Shown here piece by piece: positions 1-13,700 of a stretch of DNA of 64,000 nucleotides. The position numbers were made by a program, and so were the translations under genes. This DNA comes from Onthophagus taurus. Lineage: Eukaryota > Arthropoda > Insecta > Coleoptera > Scarabaeidae. Numbering within the stretch: the first letter of the stretch is position 1; each line of letters starts with the position of its first letter. The stretch lies in assembly GCF_036711975.1 (NCBI RefSeq), contig NC_091975.1:3102501-3166500 (forward strand), in the 5' to 3' direction. The notes under the pieces are model-generated. The model did no database searches, was not told the DNA's origin, and was given only the letters and a program-made list of their open reading frames with translations.

Positions 1-3000
1 TGCAGCACCATCAGATACCGAACGTTGATAATTCCTCGAAGGATGATATTTGGATAAAACCGAATAACTTCTATTTAATTCACGTTCACGTCTTGTTTTG
101 CAAAGTTGGGCTAAGGTTGTCTGGAAAAAGAATAAGAAAAAGATATTTTAAATTTATTAATAAATCCATAAATCTTTTATTTTAGGTTATAGGAAAATCC
201 CAACAAAAACTTTTTATTGCTTCGAACGTTTTCTGGCTTGCCTTACAGAGTTATTCTAGTATTTAAAAGAGCTTGGAAATGTAAATTTTTAACGAAAAGT
301 CGACGTTACCATAAAAGAAGGAAGCTAAAAGACTCGAGACGACACTTCGTGGGTTAAAAACTTGGCCTCTTTACACTTTTTTAGTTCGTCTAGGACTTTA
401 TAAATTATAACTCGATTATAATGCGAGCCGTCTTCGTTTTAAAATAGATAATTCGGAACGGTTTCTTTTTTAACCTTTATAAATTATTCATCTACTTGGT
501 TTTATAATTATTTTATTTATTCTTACAAAAATGCAAATCGTTTTTTACCTAATCTTGTTCTAATAGTTTTAACAATTTTATAATTTTATTTATATGTTCT
601 ATTATAATGAGTACGAAATTGTTCCATGTGTTAAAACAAAGGGTCTTTTGATTATCCTCATCGTTTATACATTCAACTCTCTAGTCCCGATTTCTGTTAG
701 TAACGTATGCGACCCGAAAATTCACTATTACTCTCGCAGTTTGAATCTAGATTGAATACACAACATCTCCTTTATCTTTAGGGGAGGATATACGTGAGGT
801 TTTGATTTAATTAGTTTGACTACTAAAGTGTACTTATACTAGGAATCGTCTCTGTGATATGATATAACGAGGTACTCATTAATAACACCTATAGGTACTA
901 TAAATTATTAAAAACTCTCCTTTTGGTTAATTTCGATTACTACTAAACTATATTAGATGAAACAATTCAATATGAGTTTGTTAACAATCTACCCGACTTA
1001 ATTGCGGTTAGATTCAAATTGCATTCGCGGTGGAGATTTGAATTGGTCATTTTGTCATTGCAACAGGTTCCAATAACCGCCACTGATATTAAGTGGATAT
1101 GAAAATATGCTTTACAATCGAGTTTATGTGACCTTAGTGAGAATTCAATGCAATTTCGATTCCACTTCGTCATTGTTTTCTAAGTTCCTATTTTTCAAAT
1201 ACTCATATTGATTTTCAATCAAAACATATTTTCTTTATTTTAGTCTTGAATTGGCTTTTAAAGGAAAAATCCTTTCTTTGTTGTTTTGTTGAAATGTGAA
1301 TTGATTTCTTTTTTAAATATGTTACGATTAACAATACGTTTTAATTAATTGGTAAAAGATTGATAGTTAATATAATATAAATCGTTTTTTAATTGATTAT
1401 GATTCTAATCACGCGAGTAGCGAATTGCAAGAACATTGTGATGAACAAGAGGGTCCAATTATGGTACTAAACGACGATTCGAGATCGGTCCGTGACGAAG
1501 TTATATTATAGTGGGAAGAGGAGCGGTCGTGTAATACAATTTCCGGTTTGAAATGTCCCGATGGGCGCGTTTATAACATTACTCTCACTTACACTTTACT
1601 TGTATTAAAAATGTACTTATCTTATTTTAATATAATTACATATTTGTCATTACTTTACTCGTTACGTTGTGATGGGGACTAGGTTGGTTGTCGGATTTTA
1701 TGAGCAAAATCCCTGTAGAGCAACGTTAAAAACGGGGCTTAAATATTCCCTCTCTAAATAAATCTGGGGAACGTTTTTAAAATAATCCGATTTTCTGTTT
1801 CATTTTGTTTGTGTGTCACTTAATTTTCTGCAAAATGCATTTGTATTCATTTAAAAGTTATTTATTGTCGAGATAATTTACAAAAGGAAATGGAAATATA
1901 ATATTTCGTTGAACGTTGGTAGGTATTTCAGAAAATTCATATGTTTGGAATGCGAACAGATGTTATTTCTCTCTCAATTTCGCTGATATTACTTTGCTTG
2001 TTGTTGCGTTATTACGACATTTGTATAAATCGTTTATACCACGCGTTATATTTGATTATAATGATTTTAAGAATTTGTAATAAAATGTAACTTATAATAT
2101 CGTACAACATTCAAAAACGAATGTATAAATTAAGAAAGACTATGATTATTTTATCCTCATCAATGTATCTTTCCACCTGGACATATATCATGTGTTCAAG
2201 CACTCCCGAGTCGACTCCGAACACTCAACTAGGAATGTACAACCAATTTTCACGGGGAAAAGGTTGTTTTTTGTGATTTCTTCCACTTCTTTTCAATGGT
2301 GATCAATTACAAATTTTGTAAAAGATAGTGCAAAGCATTGGTTGCAGGCAGCTAACTCGTCTGGTTATTGTAGAAATGAATCATTTTGTCTGATTAAGCC
2401 GAGATCGTTTACGGCCGAGGCTCTATAATTAAAGCCATATTGACCCAAAAGTGCACAACATTCTGCAACTCTTCTGGTGTAAGTAGCCTCGGCTAATCTT
2501 AGAGCGGAGTATCTATGACTTTATTCGATTATTGTTGTAATGGATTATTTTGAATGATTTAGCAAGCAGCGGCTGCTAAATTTCTGAATATTATGAAAGC
2601 GTAACCAGCTTCGATCAAACATAGAGTGGCGAATCTATGACTTATTATGAAAATGGGTCATTTTGGATGGCTACAACATAAAATTTTTTCCACTTTACTC
2701 TAAAACTCCCCGAGACTTTAATAATCGAAATATTCCATCGAATTAAAAAAAAAACGTGTTCATAAATGTTTATGAACCGTGTTTTTCATGCGTCCTAAAA
2801 TGAAGTGTGATTTGACGTCAATCTCTCATTGACACATATTGTAACAATTTTCCATTTTTTTTTTTTAAATTAAACGTTTAATTTAAATGAAATTCAATAT
2901 TTTCCCTTTTACGTGTGTCAGTTGTAATAAAAACTTTTAAATGATTTTTGTTAACCCTTTAATTTAAATTTATTTTTAAATCTAAATTTGCTTTAAATCA

Positions 3001-4770
3001 GTCTAGAACAGGGGACAAATTACGGTTTTGTGATTGACATTTCGATTGTAATTTAAATAACAAGCTCGTATCTATTTATAGAAACTGTCTCGTTATTCCA
3101 GGTTTTACACAAACAGTACTGTTTTCAAACTAATAGTGTTATTAGCAAAAAAACGTGTGGGCGAGATATTCAAAGTTGTGGTTAATTAGACAGTTTTTTA
3201 TAACAGATTTTTGTATCTCTATGTCAATGCAATTTCAATTTAATTTTCTAATATTTTTTAATTTTGCTTTATTTGTGCAATTTTAGTCCGCTTTAATTGT
3301 GCGAATGCTGAAATTACTTTTAATTGATTTTGAACTCGCAAAAACTTTTATAATTACTTAAAAAAGATTTATTTTGTCATTTATGCTTTTTACTAGGAAC
3401 AACTACAAGGGATGTGTGTGAAAATATGCCAATTCTTTACTTAAAACGAAATTTATGATACAATTTTTATTAATGTGTTGTCAAGATTTTTTTTTCTGTA
3501 ATCACTTTATCATCAACATCCCGATAAAAAATGCGATCAATAAAAAAAGTTATTACAACATTCAAAATATACATAAACTTGCATCGATTGCTTGTTTAAT
3601 TACCACGTTGTTGACACTTATCGTTAACTATCGGCGGAAAACGACGATAACATCAGCTCATTTTTTAATAACATCCCAACATCAAAGCATAACCACGCCA
3701 ATAAATTACCTTACAGTAATTGAACTTACTTTGTTCGAACAATGTTCAAGTTTATATTTCGGGAATAGAGATGATCGATGGAGTTTCAATAGAACCGTCT
3801 CTTTCAACTCTATCTCTCTCCCACAAATCACTTATTGTTCATGAATTCTAGGTATGTAAAATCGGTTTAGTGAGAACATCAGACAATTAAAATTCGATGC
3901 ATTGCAAAGCGGTAAATGGAAAAATCCCTCTATTATATTTTTTTTAACGGTACATGAAATTGAATATAACGTAACAGTTGGTAAAGTTTTTCGATTTCGA
4001 ATTGAAATCGAGTTTTAATGAAAAGAATAGTTACAACTCAATATTGGAATTTTAATACTGAATCGTATAATTTAACTTTTAATCAAGTATTGTTATTTTT
4101 TTTTCTCGTTCTTTTAACCTCTTCATTTACATAATTGCCATTTTATCATCTTAATTGGTCATGATCTCGTTAATAAAATTGAATTAGTTCAATTCGTAAT
4201 TCGCACACGTGTAAAGTATCTATTTGGATGAGTTTCTCATTTTTGATTAATGTCTAAAAAACTTAAACTTTGTTGTTTATAGCTTCGTTTTTACGTCCTT
4301 TTTGTTAAAAACGTAGATTATTGTGTCATTGAACGGAATGAGATTTAAATTTATTGATTGTTCGTGGAAAATAACTGAGGAAAACATAGGTTAATTACGG
4401 GCGGGTAAAAGTTTAGGTGAAATAGCTTCATCGTGTACACGGGAAGTTCATTAATTTACCTACGTACACGCAGATCACCTTCAAATGTGGAGTTTATAAT
4501 CCTCCACAAAATGTAATTCGTTCTGTGACTTGGAATGACTTGGAAACTTTACAAATCCACCATTTTTCTTTTTTAATTATATCTGTTGATGACATATCCA
4601 TTTCGATTCCTTTTATCGTTTTCTTGGTGGAGAGCACTTTAATAACTCTTTGCGAAAATGCGAACTTGTTGCCGCAAGACCGATTGTAAAACGAGCTTCA
4701 AAGCCTTCCGGCAGCAAGCTTTTTACAGACAGGCTACAATTGCATTATTATTCTCGGAAAAGAACCTTAC
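1..4770. other. No gene recognised; 3' side of the receptor gene
   Basis: AT-rich sequence lying 3' of the last receptor exon found (minus strand). The receptor's C-terminal tail exon should lie here or beyond the window edge, in phase 0, but I could not identify it. A degenerate repeated patch is visible around 2360-2680, where similar words built on 'tcattttg' and 'atctatgac' recur at about 2371, 2538 and 2648. The 129-codon open frame at 3455-3844 is low-complexity AT-rich sequence and is not called. Confidence 0.5.
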
Positions 4771-7700
4771 CTTGAAAGCGTCGCGGAATTTATTCGACAT
4801 AATATTGTAGAGCAGTGGGTTGACCGTCGTCGATAAAAAATAAAGGACCCCGGAAATATGGATTAAAGCGACGTAGGCGTTGAAAGCTATTTCTTGTTGC
4901 TCAGGTGTTGCATTTGCCAAGTAAATTGCAAATAAACGTTGAGCGTGAAATGGTGCCCAACACACAAAAAACGCCGTCACTACTGCAACTGAAACAAAAA
5001 ATTAAATCGAGTTAATAAAGATTGTTCTTATTCATTTTTGAATTGTCTAACATGAAACTCAACACTAGTACTCAATATCAATTATTGGTAAATATCTATT
5101 TAGTGTGTTTCAAAGTACTAATGATAATGGCATGTGCAAAAAGTTTATTGCCTGATATTAATTAGTTACGTATTGTTAGTCATGTTATACGTATTGTTTA
5201 AAACGCTATATATTTAAAAACTATTATACCTATAGACATGAACGATATAACAAAATAATAGCAAAATCGATTATTATTATTAGTAAAAATTTTTTACTAA
5301 TAATAATTTATTGTCTCCAGAGAATTACAATGCATAAACAACAGTAATAGTAATATCAATACTCCAATATTCCATTCTCAACTAATCACACTTCACCAGC
5401 AGATGGTATAAAGACTCCCAGCCTCCAAGTTTTTATTGTTTGGCTCTGATGACAACTTGAGATCACTATCTGTCAGTATAAGATATATGCGAGAGAATAT
5501 GACGGAACACAGCATTTTGCGATTGTATCGGCAATTTAAGACCACTCAAGCTAGGAATACCACAGCAAACGCTATGGAAGTTTTTACGACTTCACTTTTT
5601 TCAAACCGTACTGTATGGAAATTCTGTAACACTTAACGCCGTTTGTTGCTTGCAATTTTGCATCCAAATACATAAAACATCGCAAAATGAAAATTTCAGT
5701 GCAATCATTCGAGTATGCAAGTTCGCAGATACTGGATGTCACGCCCTGACTTAACGTACTGCGATTTCTTTTTTTAGGAACGAATTAAGTATCCTGTTTC
5801 GTGCCTCTACTAGCAAACACATTTGAAGAACTCAGAGAAGGATTATAGCTGCAGTGATTTAATGACCTAGTTTAAACACTTTGCCTTAATGTAAAACGAT
5901 GGAATGAATTCAGAATTTGTTGCCAAGCAATTTTTATGCAAATTTAGTTTTACCTGTTACATTTTAAAACAATTCAACCAATGAAGTCTTTGAAAGCGAT
6001 ATTCTGAAAATGTCGACATAAGCAGTTCCAGGAACTCTTGTCTTTATGCGTTATTCTATTATCAAATCGACAAAGGCGGAGAAATGTCGGAACCTTTTAG
6101 ACCTCTTTCCAAAGGTATTTCCACGAACCAGGTCACCCGATGTACCTCTTCTGGATTTTTTTTGTTGAGCCTTCTTAAATAGTATTCTAAGAATTAAGAA
6201 CTAAAGACAATGTATCGAAGCGAGTAGGAAAATGTTTAAAATTCATAAATCTTATTTGTTCTTGCTAGATTATAAACGTTAGTTAATTATTTCTGAAGAA
6301 GATTTTTTGCCGATATTTTCGAGATAATCGCTTGTCTCACGTTAAATGGACCACCCTGTATACCGTTTTAAAAACAAATAAAATGGTGCAAAAAGTTAAT
6401 TAACATTTACTTTTTATATTTTAGTTGCGTGATTTGAAAATACATAAAAGAAGTTAATTGAACGATGGTTTCCAGTAGTAAAGTCTATTTGAATTTTTGA
6501 GCTTGTGTTATGGAGGGGCTCGTAATTGTTCGCTTATGCTAGTCTTTTTTTGTGAAAGCGTGGTGGATCGGTTAAGCTTCTTTTTAATTTTTTTTTAGGT
6601 TTTCCTTTTTTTTTTGGTTTGAGTTCGGAATTGCGTTTACGTTTGTTGGAAGGTTTTGCTGATAAAGCTTTCGAATTATTTCAGATCGGTGGCTGTAAAA
6701 CTTTAACGACTAGACTTAGTTTGTGGTTTATTAAAAAGGAAATAAAAATAAGCTATAAAATGTATTTGAACTAAAATTGAACATCGGTATTCTGTTAAGG
6801 ATTCGTTCTTGTTAGACGTCTAATGAATTTAGTTTTACGTGATTTCGAGTACGAACTTCGTTAGAGCTTTTATTTTTAAATTTTTAATATATCACTCGCA
6901 TCTGTTTGTGTTGTGTTTAAAAGTTTTGTATTCAATGGCAGTTTGGTTGCAACTATACGATACAAATTCCGATAGAAAGGGGTTCGCTTTATATAATAAT
7001 TAGTTAGAGAGCAAAGTTAATCTGCCTCAAAGCTGTAGCAAGCGGGGTTTTACTCGACTTTAAAGGAATGAATTTGGTTTGATTTAGTTGAATTTGCGCA
7101 TTATAATTAATAATTAAATTTAATATGATCAGATTAATGTATGAAGCTTTGTGTAAAGCTTTATAACGTGTATTTACATTAAGAAAAAAACTTTATTCGC
7201 TTTAATTGTATAAAAATGTTTCGAGTAGTTAATTATTATCGTTGTACATAACGTATTACGCCTAACAGTTTCGTCCTGGTAATTGTGATTGCACGCTATT
7301 CCAAGTCCGATAATTAACTTTATCTCTGGTATAATTGGTATCGTTAAAATTTTAATTCTATCCAAACTTAACCGAACATCTATTTAATTTGATCAAAAAT
7401 AAAATACTATCAACACAATAATGGCTTTCAGCTTTTTGAACGATCTTTTTGTTTAAGAATTATACAGAATATACAGGTGTCTGGTAAAAAATCTCTTTTC
7501 ATTTCTTTTTTTTAAGGTCGCGAATCGATCCGGATAACGGTGCCAATTTCAGTGTCCTCGTAATCGGTCAAAGTCCAATTTTAAATCGTCTCACAGAATC
7601 TATTTTAAAACGAACTTCACCAGGAACGAGTATCATTGTAATGAACGTTTTTCCATCAGAAATCTTTTCCTTTCGATCTTGATGGATCAAACGAGGCAAT

Positions 7701-10700
7701 TTCTAAAAAAGATTTCTTGAAAATGGTTTAAAATTTCTTTGAAAACGTAAAATAAACCATTAATTCAATGATTTCATTGAAACGCAAATATCAACAGAAA
7801 TTTCCACCCACATATATCAAATATCATGCAGCGCATGTAGATAGATATTTAATATTAGGATCGAACTGCATTATAGTCCGTTCATTTTAATCAGGGCATT
7901 TGCTAAACGTCTACCAATCAATTATTCATTACTAAACATTAATTAATTACTGACGAGTTATTACGGATCGTTAACTGCTTTATATTTAAATAAAAATAAA
8001 ATGTTTTGAATTAATATCTTATATGATGATATAGGTTAACGGTTTTGATTTCGAGGCCAGAACATACATTTTGTAAAAACAAGTAATAAATTCATATTTT
8101 CCAATGGAAAAGAACTTAAATATTATTTATATATCAATTACGTTTAATTCCGGTATATTAGTTACACTAGGACAACAAAAACGAGTGAAATAATAACAAT
8201 AAAAAATAATTTGTTGCAACCTTGTAATGAAGACTAATAGAAGACTAAACTTTTTTTATTAATTAAACAATTAACTAACAATATACTGTACTTAAAATAT
8301 TCTATTATTCGTCTTTAAATCTTTCTCCCACACAAATCCAACGTAAAATTTCGTGTTCTATCACGTAATCGTGCATTAATTAAAGGTCGATCAGGTTCGA
8401 TGTAGCATACTTAATTAGGTAAAAACCGAAACACGTGGGACGTATAAATTTATTTATACAAAAATAATCATTCGTTCGTTTCAACTGTTTTATTGATTTT
8501 GTTTGAATAGTTTGAAATCAATTTGAATCCGAAAATAAATACCAGAAATAGAAAACAAGATTAAAAAGAGATAATTAAAAAACAAGTGTTTTTTTTAATA
8601 AAAAATATATGTACAAGTCAATGCAACCGGAAGTGGAGACAAATATTCTCATTAACCGGTTATTATTAACTGCACCTAGTAAACTGAATCTCGTTATGAT
8701 TTCGTGGAAACGATCTTTTTCACGTACGGCTTTAATTTAAAACTTGGATGTTAAATTAATTGCCGGTTCGTTGAGTAAGATATGACAAGAAAATAATGAA
8801 AAATAACGTAATAATAACGCAATAATAACGCCGCGTTTCCGCACAGGAAAAGTATTCAAATAATCAGACGCTTTCGAGTTAGTTCCGGACTTGGCTCAAT
8901 TTACCAGACGAAGCGTTTTCTTGAAACGAAGCTACTTCGTTAGTCCCTTGGCTATCGACCATCTCGAAACCACTTTTGGGTTGGCCACAAATTCTCAAAT
9001 ATAAGGGTCTAATCAAAGAAAATGTGATAACAACAAGATCGTTTTGTTTTGGCAAACATATTTTATTTTGTTATCGAATCAAATTGAAATTGATTTTTTA
9101 TATATAAATTTTTTATTTATTGCAATTTTAACTTGATCAAATTTGTAATAGATGACTAAGTTCAGGTCGATATAATGATAATTAATGCGCCTCGATTGCC
9201 AGTGACCTCGCCTTAATTAGTCAAAAGATCTACAATTTCCTCTGATATAGCCAAGGCGCCACAATATGATGACAAGTTTCGGGTTAATATAATATTAATT
9301 ACTGAGCCTCATAACTCATAACAAAAATAACCAATTTTTGATACTTTACCTATGATTTTGATAAATTTGGTATTATATTGAAAGCAGCCACAAATAGATA
9401 TAGGGACGGTTTTAATTAAGTTGTAGAGAATTACATAGCGAAAAGGTAATTATAATCCGATAATCCGGCACCATAAAACTTTTAACACTGCCGGATTAGC
9501 TAATGTGCCGGATTACTGGGTTTGAATGCAAACAAAAATTCTATACGAGAAAACATAAACAAAATTAAATAGAAATGTGGAATCAAGAAAAAGAATTCCA
9601 TGAGCAACTGTAACTACGGTAGAAAAGGAAATTCAATGAAAATTATGTATATTTCAATAAAAAATAGATATTTGCACGAACTAGCAAGAAATTTTCCGTT
9701 TAGACAACAATAGGTTTATTATCATTACAACTTCGCATTTTCAACGCATAAATATTTTGATTCAATTAAATTTGAATTCTTAAATATGTTGCTTTTTGAA
9801 TTTTTATTTTCTAGGAGGAAATTGATAAAGTTGGAATAGTTTTATTAAGTATTCGCCTAAAGCGCGCAATTATCTAGTAACGTTACCACTACCCCCGGAA
9901 GTAAAAAAAGTTAAAACCGAAACTAATTAAAAAATAAAAATAGCTCTTTTTGCTTAATTATAAAAGCGAAAGATATTTTTCTCCAGTAACTAAGTATACA
10001 TAATCGTAAACATAAACTAAGATAATCTCTCAATGATGAATTTCAAATTAGTATCAAGCTAAGTTTATTTGCATAAATGCAACTCATAAAGTTTTGACAG
10101 AGCTTTAGGATTAGAATTCGAAACGGACGCAACTGTTTAATGTTAGCTCAAATTAACATTATGACAGGATTTAATACTTAAATGAAAGATTGAACTGTCT
10201 TTAAAAAACTTTATGTCGCTGTACAAAGTTTTTTATCTGTAAAAATGTGGTAATTAAAGTTGAAAAACTTTCAGCAAGTGATGAAACTTCTAGGATAACT
10301 AGACAGAGAAAATATCTTGACGCTTACAAACTAAAAATTATTATAAAAACTTCCAACGATATGCTGTGACATTACCAAACTCGACTATAAAGTGATTTTT
10401 AATTTTTTTTGAACCATTTTATACTAGAAAAATATCATTTTTCATAAACAGATTAAAATGATTTTGATTCTAAAATTAAAATAAAATTTTGAAAAATTTG
10501 ACAATCAATTCAAAAAATATTAACTTACGACCTACATAGTAAAAGAGGCTTTATCCATTACGTTTCTATTAAGTGTTCTGAATTATCCTTAGAATTTGAA
10601 TAATGCACTTAGTCTCTGCGGAAGAAACGAAAAGAGAGTTCGATTGGACACGAAAGAAGTTATGAACAAGAGCTTCCTATACTTTCGCAACGAATTCAAA

Positions 10701-13700
10701 TAAATTCATCGAAAATTCAAATTTTCGCGTTTTCAGTCATCTGTTAAGCGGTATTCCGGTGTTTTGAAGAAGACGCGTTGAGATTATTACGTTTAAAACA
10801 TATTTCCAGGAAACTTTCGACATTGATATCACAAAAAAAAGAAGCTTAAAATAGAATATTCTATATGAATTGAGTGGAAAATATAGTTTGAAAAGCAAAT
10901 CTCTGCAATTTCATCCCAGTAGTGTACAGGAGGATTATTTAATGTATTCCTCCTTTTGAAGCTGTAAAAGAGCTGCGCGATTTAATACTGTATCGTGTTA
11001 TATAGAAGTTTTATTTGAACAGTCTTATAGTGCTATCATGCAAGTAAATTTCTCTGAATATATCAGTATTGAGATTGTTTGGTTAATTAATTTAAATCAA
11101 ATTAAATATCGAATAAAACTTGTGCTCTAATAATAATTGCAACAATCATTTTAAAGAATAGTACTCTTGAGCGTATGGACAAAGAAACGGTCCCAGTGCA
11201 ATATCGTTTCAATTGAATCGAAAATCTTGTACACTCACCGAAGTGTTTTCTATCGAGACAATTTTAGATTAGTTTACCTTGAGAATGCGTTGTAAATTGT
11301 TTCGAAAATCTTCTGGTACACATTCCGTGAAAGATTGAATTTTAAAGAAAACTAACAGAATGAACCCAAAATAAACACGATTTTTTTATTTTTAAAATAA
11401 TTTTAAATAACTTTTCGTAAATATTTTTAAAATAGAAGGTTGATATTATCATATAAACTATAAACGCCTCGTAAACTCATTTTTATATTACCTTCTGTGT
11501 CATCTCGAAATGAAAAAATAGGCAAAAAATAGATATTAAATTTTTTTGTTTATGATTTTATGAACTTTGTTAGCAATTAACTAATAAATAAAATTTTTAA
11601 TATTTTAAATTGTATAAAATACCGTGAAATTATCAAGCGTTATTTCCGGTTAATTTTACTAAATAAGTGTGAACAATTTTTTTGTCGCTATATTTTTTTT
11701 TGTATCATTGCAATTAATGGGAAAATCATTTTCTCGAACTTCACAATTATCATTCTATCGAAAACTGTTAAAAATACTAATCGTCGGTTTAGACGTTAAA
11801 ACGTTAATAATACTTTTTTACAACTTATTAAAGATCTTTTTAAAAAGTGTATTTTTGTTGCAGCTTTCTTTAATATAAATTATATCTTATCAATCAACCC
11901 TTTTTTAATATAAAGAAACATCTGGTATAGGTACCCACTTTACATTACATCTCCAAGTCTAACGTAATGAAGTTCAAGTCTACGTTAAACGACAATTTTC
12001 ATGTCGAGGTAGCCAATTTGCGATACTAATAAGGAAGGAGCTATTCGCTTAAAGACTTTAAGGTAAATTTAAAGGTACTACACTATGTACCATTTTTACT
12101 CAATGTAAACATCTTTAATTTTACTTATAATAATAGCTTCCTTAATTTGTTTCTATAACATCAGAGTTTTGTATTTTGGCTTATTAAATCTAATTGGCTC
12201 AAATAAGTGTCGATTGATATACCTTGTTATAAAGAAGAAATTTCAAACTTTCATTTAAGTTGGCTTTTATAAATAAAGTTTCAGCGATTTTTTGAATTTG
12301 ACAATTTTTTACTAATAGCAAAATAACATAAGCACCAGACTTTTCAATTTTGACCCATTCCATCTAACCTATCCAAGTGTCAATTGATATTCATCGTTAT
12401 AAAGAAGAGACTTTAAGCTTTCATTTAAGCATATACACATCTCTTAGTTTTGATAATTAAAGCTTCGGTGATTTTTTGAAATTGAACCATCTTTTACTAA
12501 TACCGAAATAACACCAACCTCACAGTTTTGTATTTTGGCTCATTCCATCTAACTTGTCCAAACAAGTATCGATTGGTATACATCGTTATAAAGAAGAGGC
12601 ATCAAGCTTGAGTGCGGGAAGTTACAAATTTGTAATATGGAATTGAAAATAGAAAAACTATGGTCACACTAGACATTTTGGCTGCCAAACCTATTTTTAG
12701 TTATACCTTCGTAATGCTGTATCCTATAATTTTGGTTTTCTAGAACAATAACCAGAACAACAAAGAAAATCTGATTTTTCCAAAAATGGAGGGATAGCCA
12801 AAAACCTGTTTTTTCGATTTTTCTCACCGAGTTTTTATTTTTCTATTCAATTCTAGCCCCAGCAATATATTAAGTAGTTTTGGGTTGATGTAGCATAATT
12901 GTAGTGTCGCTCAGTAACAAAAAATATTTTCGCTGGAGTACTACAAGGCAGTACTAGATGCTCAGAATCTAAAGCAAATTCAGGTTTTACAAAACAATAT
13001 ATTACTCATAACAGCAAACTCTGAGTGGTACATTTCTAATTCTTCGTCATTATTACTTCAATGACATCTCTGTTTCACGAACGCATACAATAAAGTAAAT
13101 AGGCGACTGAAAAGGAAGCTATAGCAAAACAACAACCTGAATTAAAAATAAGAAATTGAAGTAAAGATTATTATTTCGTAAGCAACTAGGTCCTTTCGAG
13201 ACGCAATTTACTATATAATATTATAGTAATAAGTCTTCATATATCTCCTCGTTGACAGAACTCCCATAAATAACAATGACACTACGTTCATGGAACCTTC
13301 TAAAATAAGAATATTAAAGTATTTATTTTGTAAACTGTAAGTTTTGTATATCGGAGACGACCAAACTTCGATTTAAAAGTACTGGCCGTTATAAATCTCA
13401 TTTCTCGAATAAAAATTATTATCACCGAATGTCATCTATCCCGGTTTGCTCGGACTTTTTAATATAACTTTGTTTCGACTTTATAATAAGATCCTTAATA
13501 CCAAAAGATCAATTTTAAACCCATTTGTAAGACTTGTACCTACTTCTCTGCAACGTAATACCATTGCGAACAATTTTAACACTAAAGTCATAGAACGTAA
13601 TCTTCTTACTGCCAAGATGGAAAACTTGAATTAGCTTTAGTTAGAAAGTTAAATGAATATTCTAGAAATTTAGTATTCAAATTATATTATTAGTTATACA

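Noticed and set aside
3455-3844. Plus-strand open frame of 129 codons
   Set aside because: Low-complexity, AT-driven composition, no family resemblance, no splice or promoter context.
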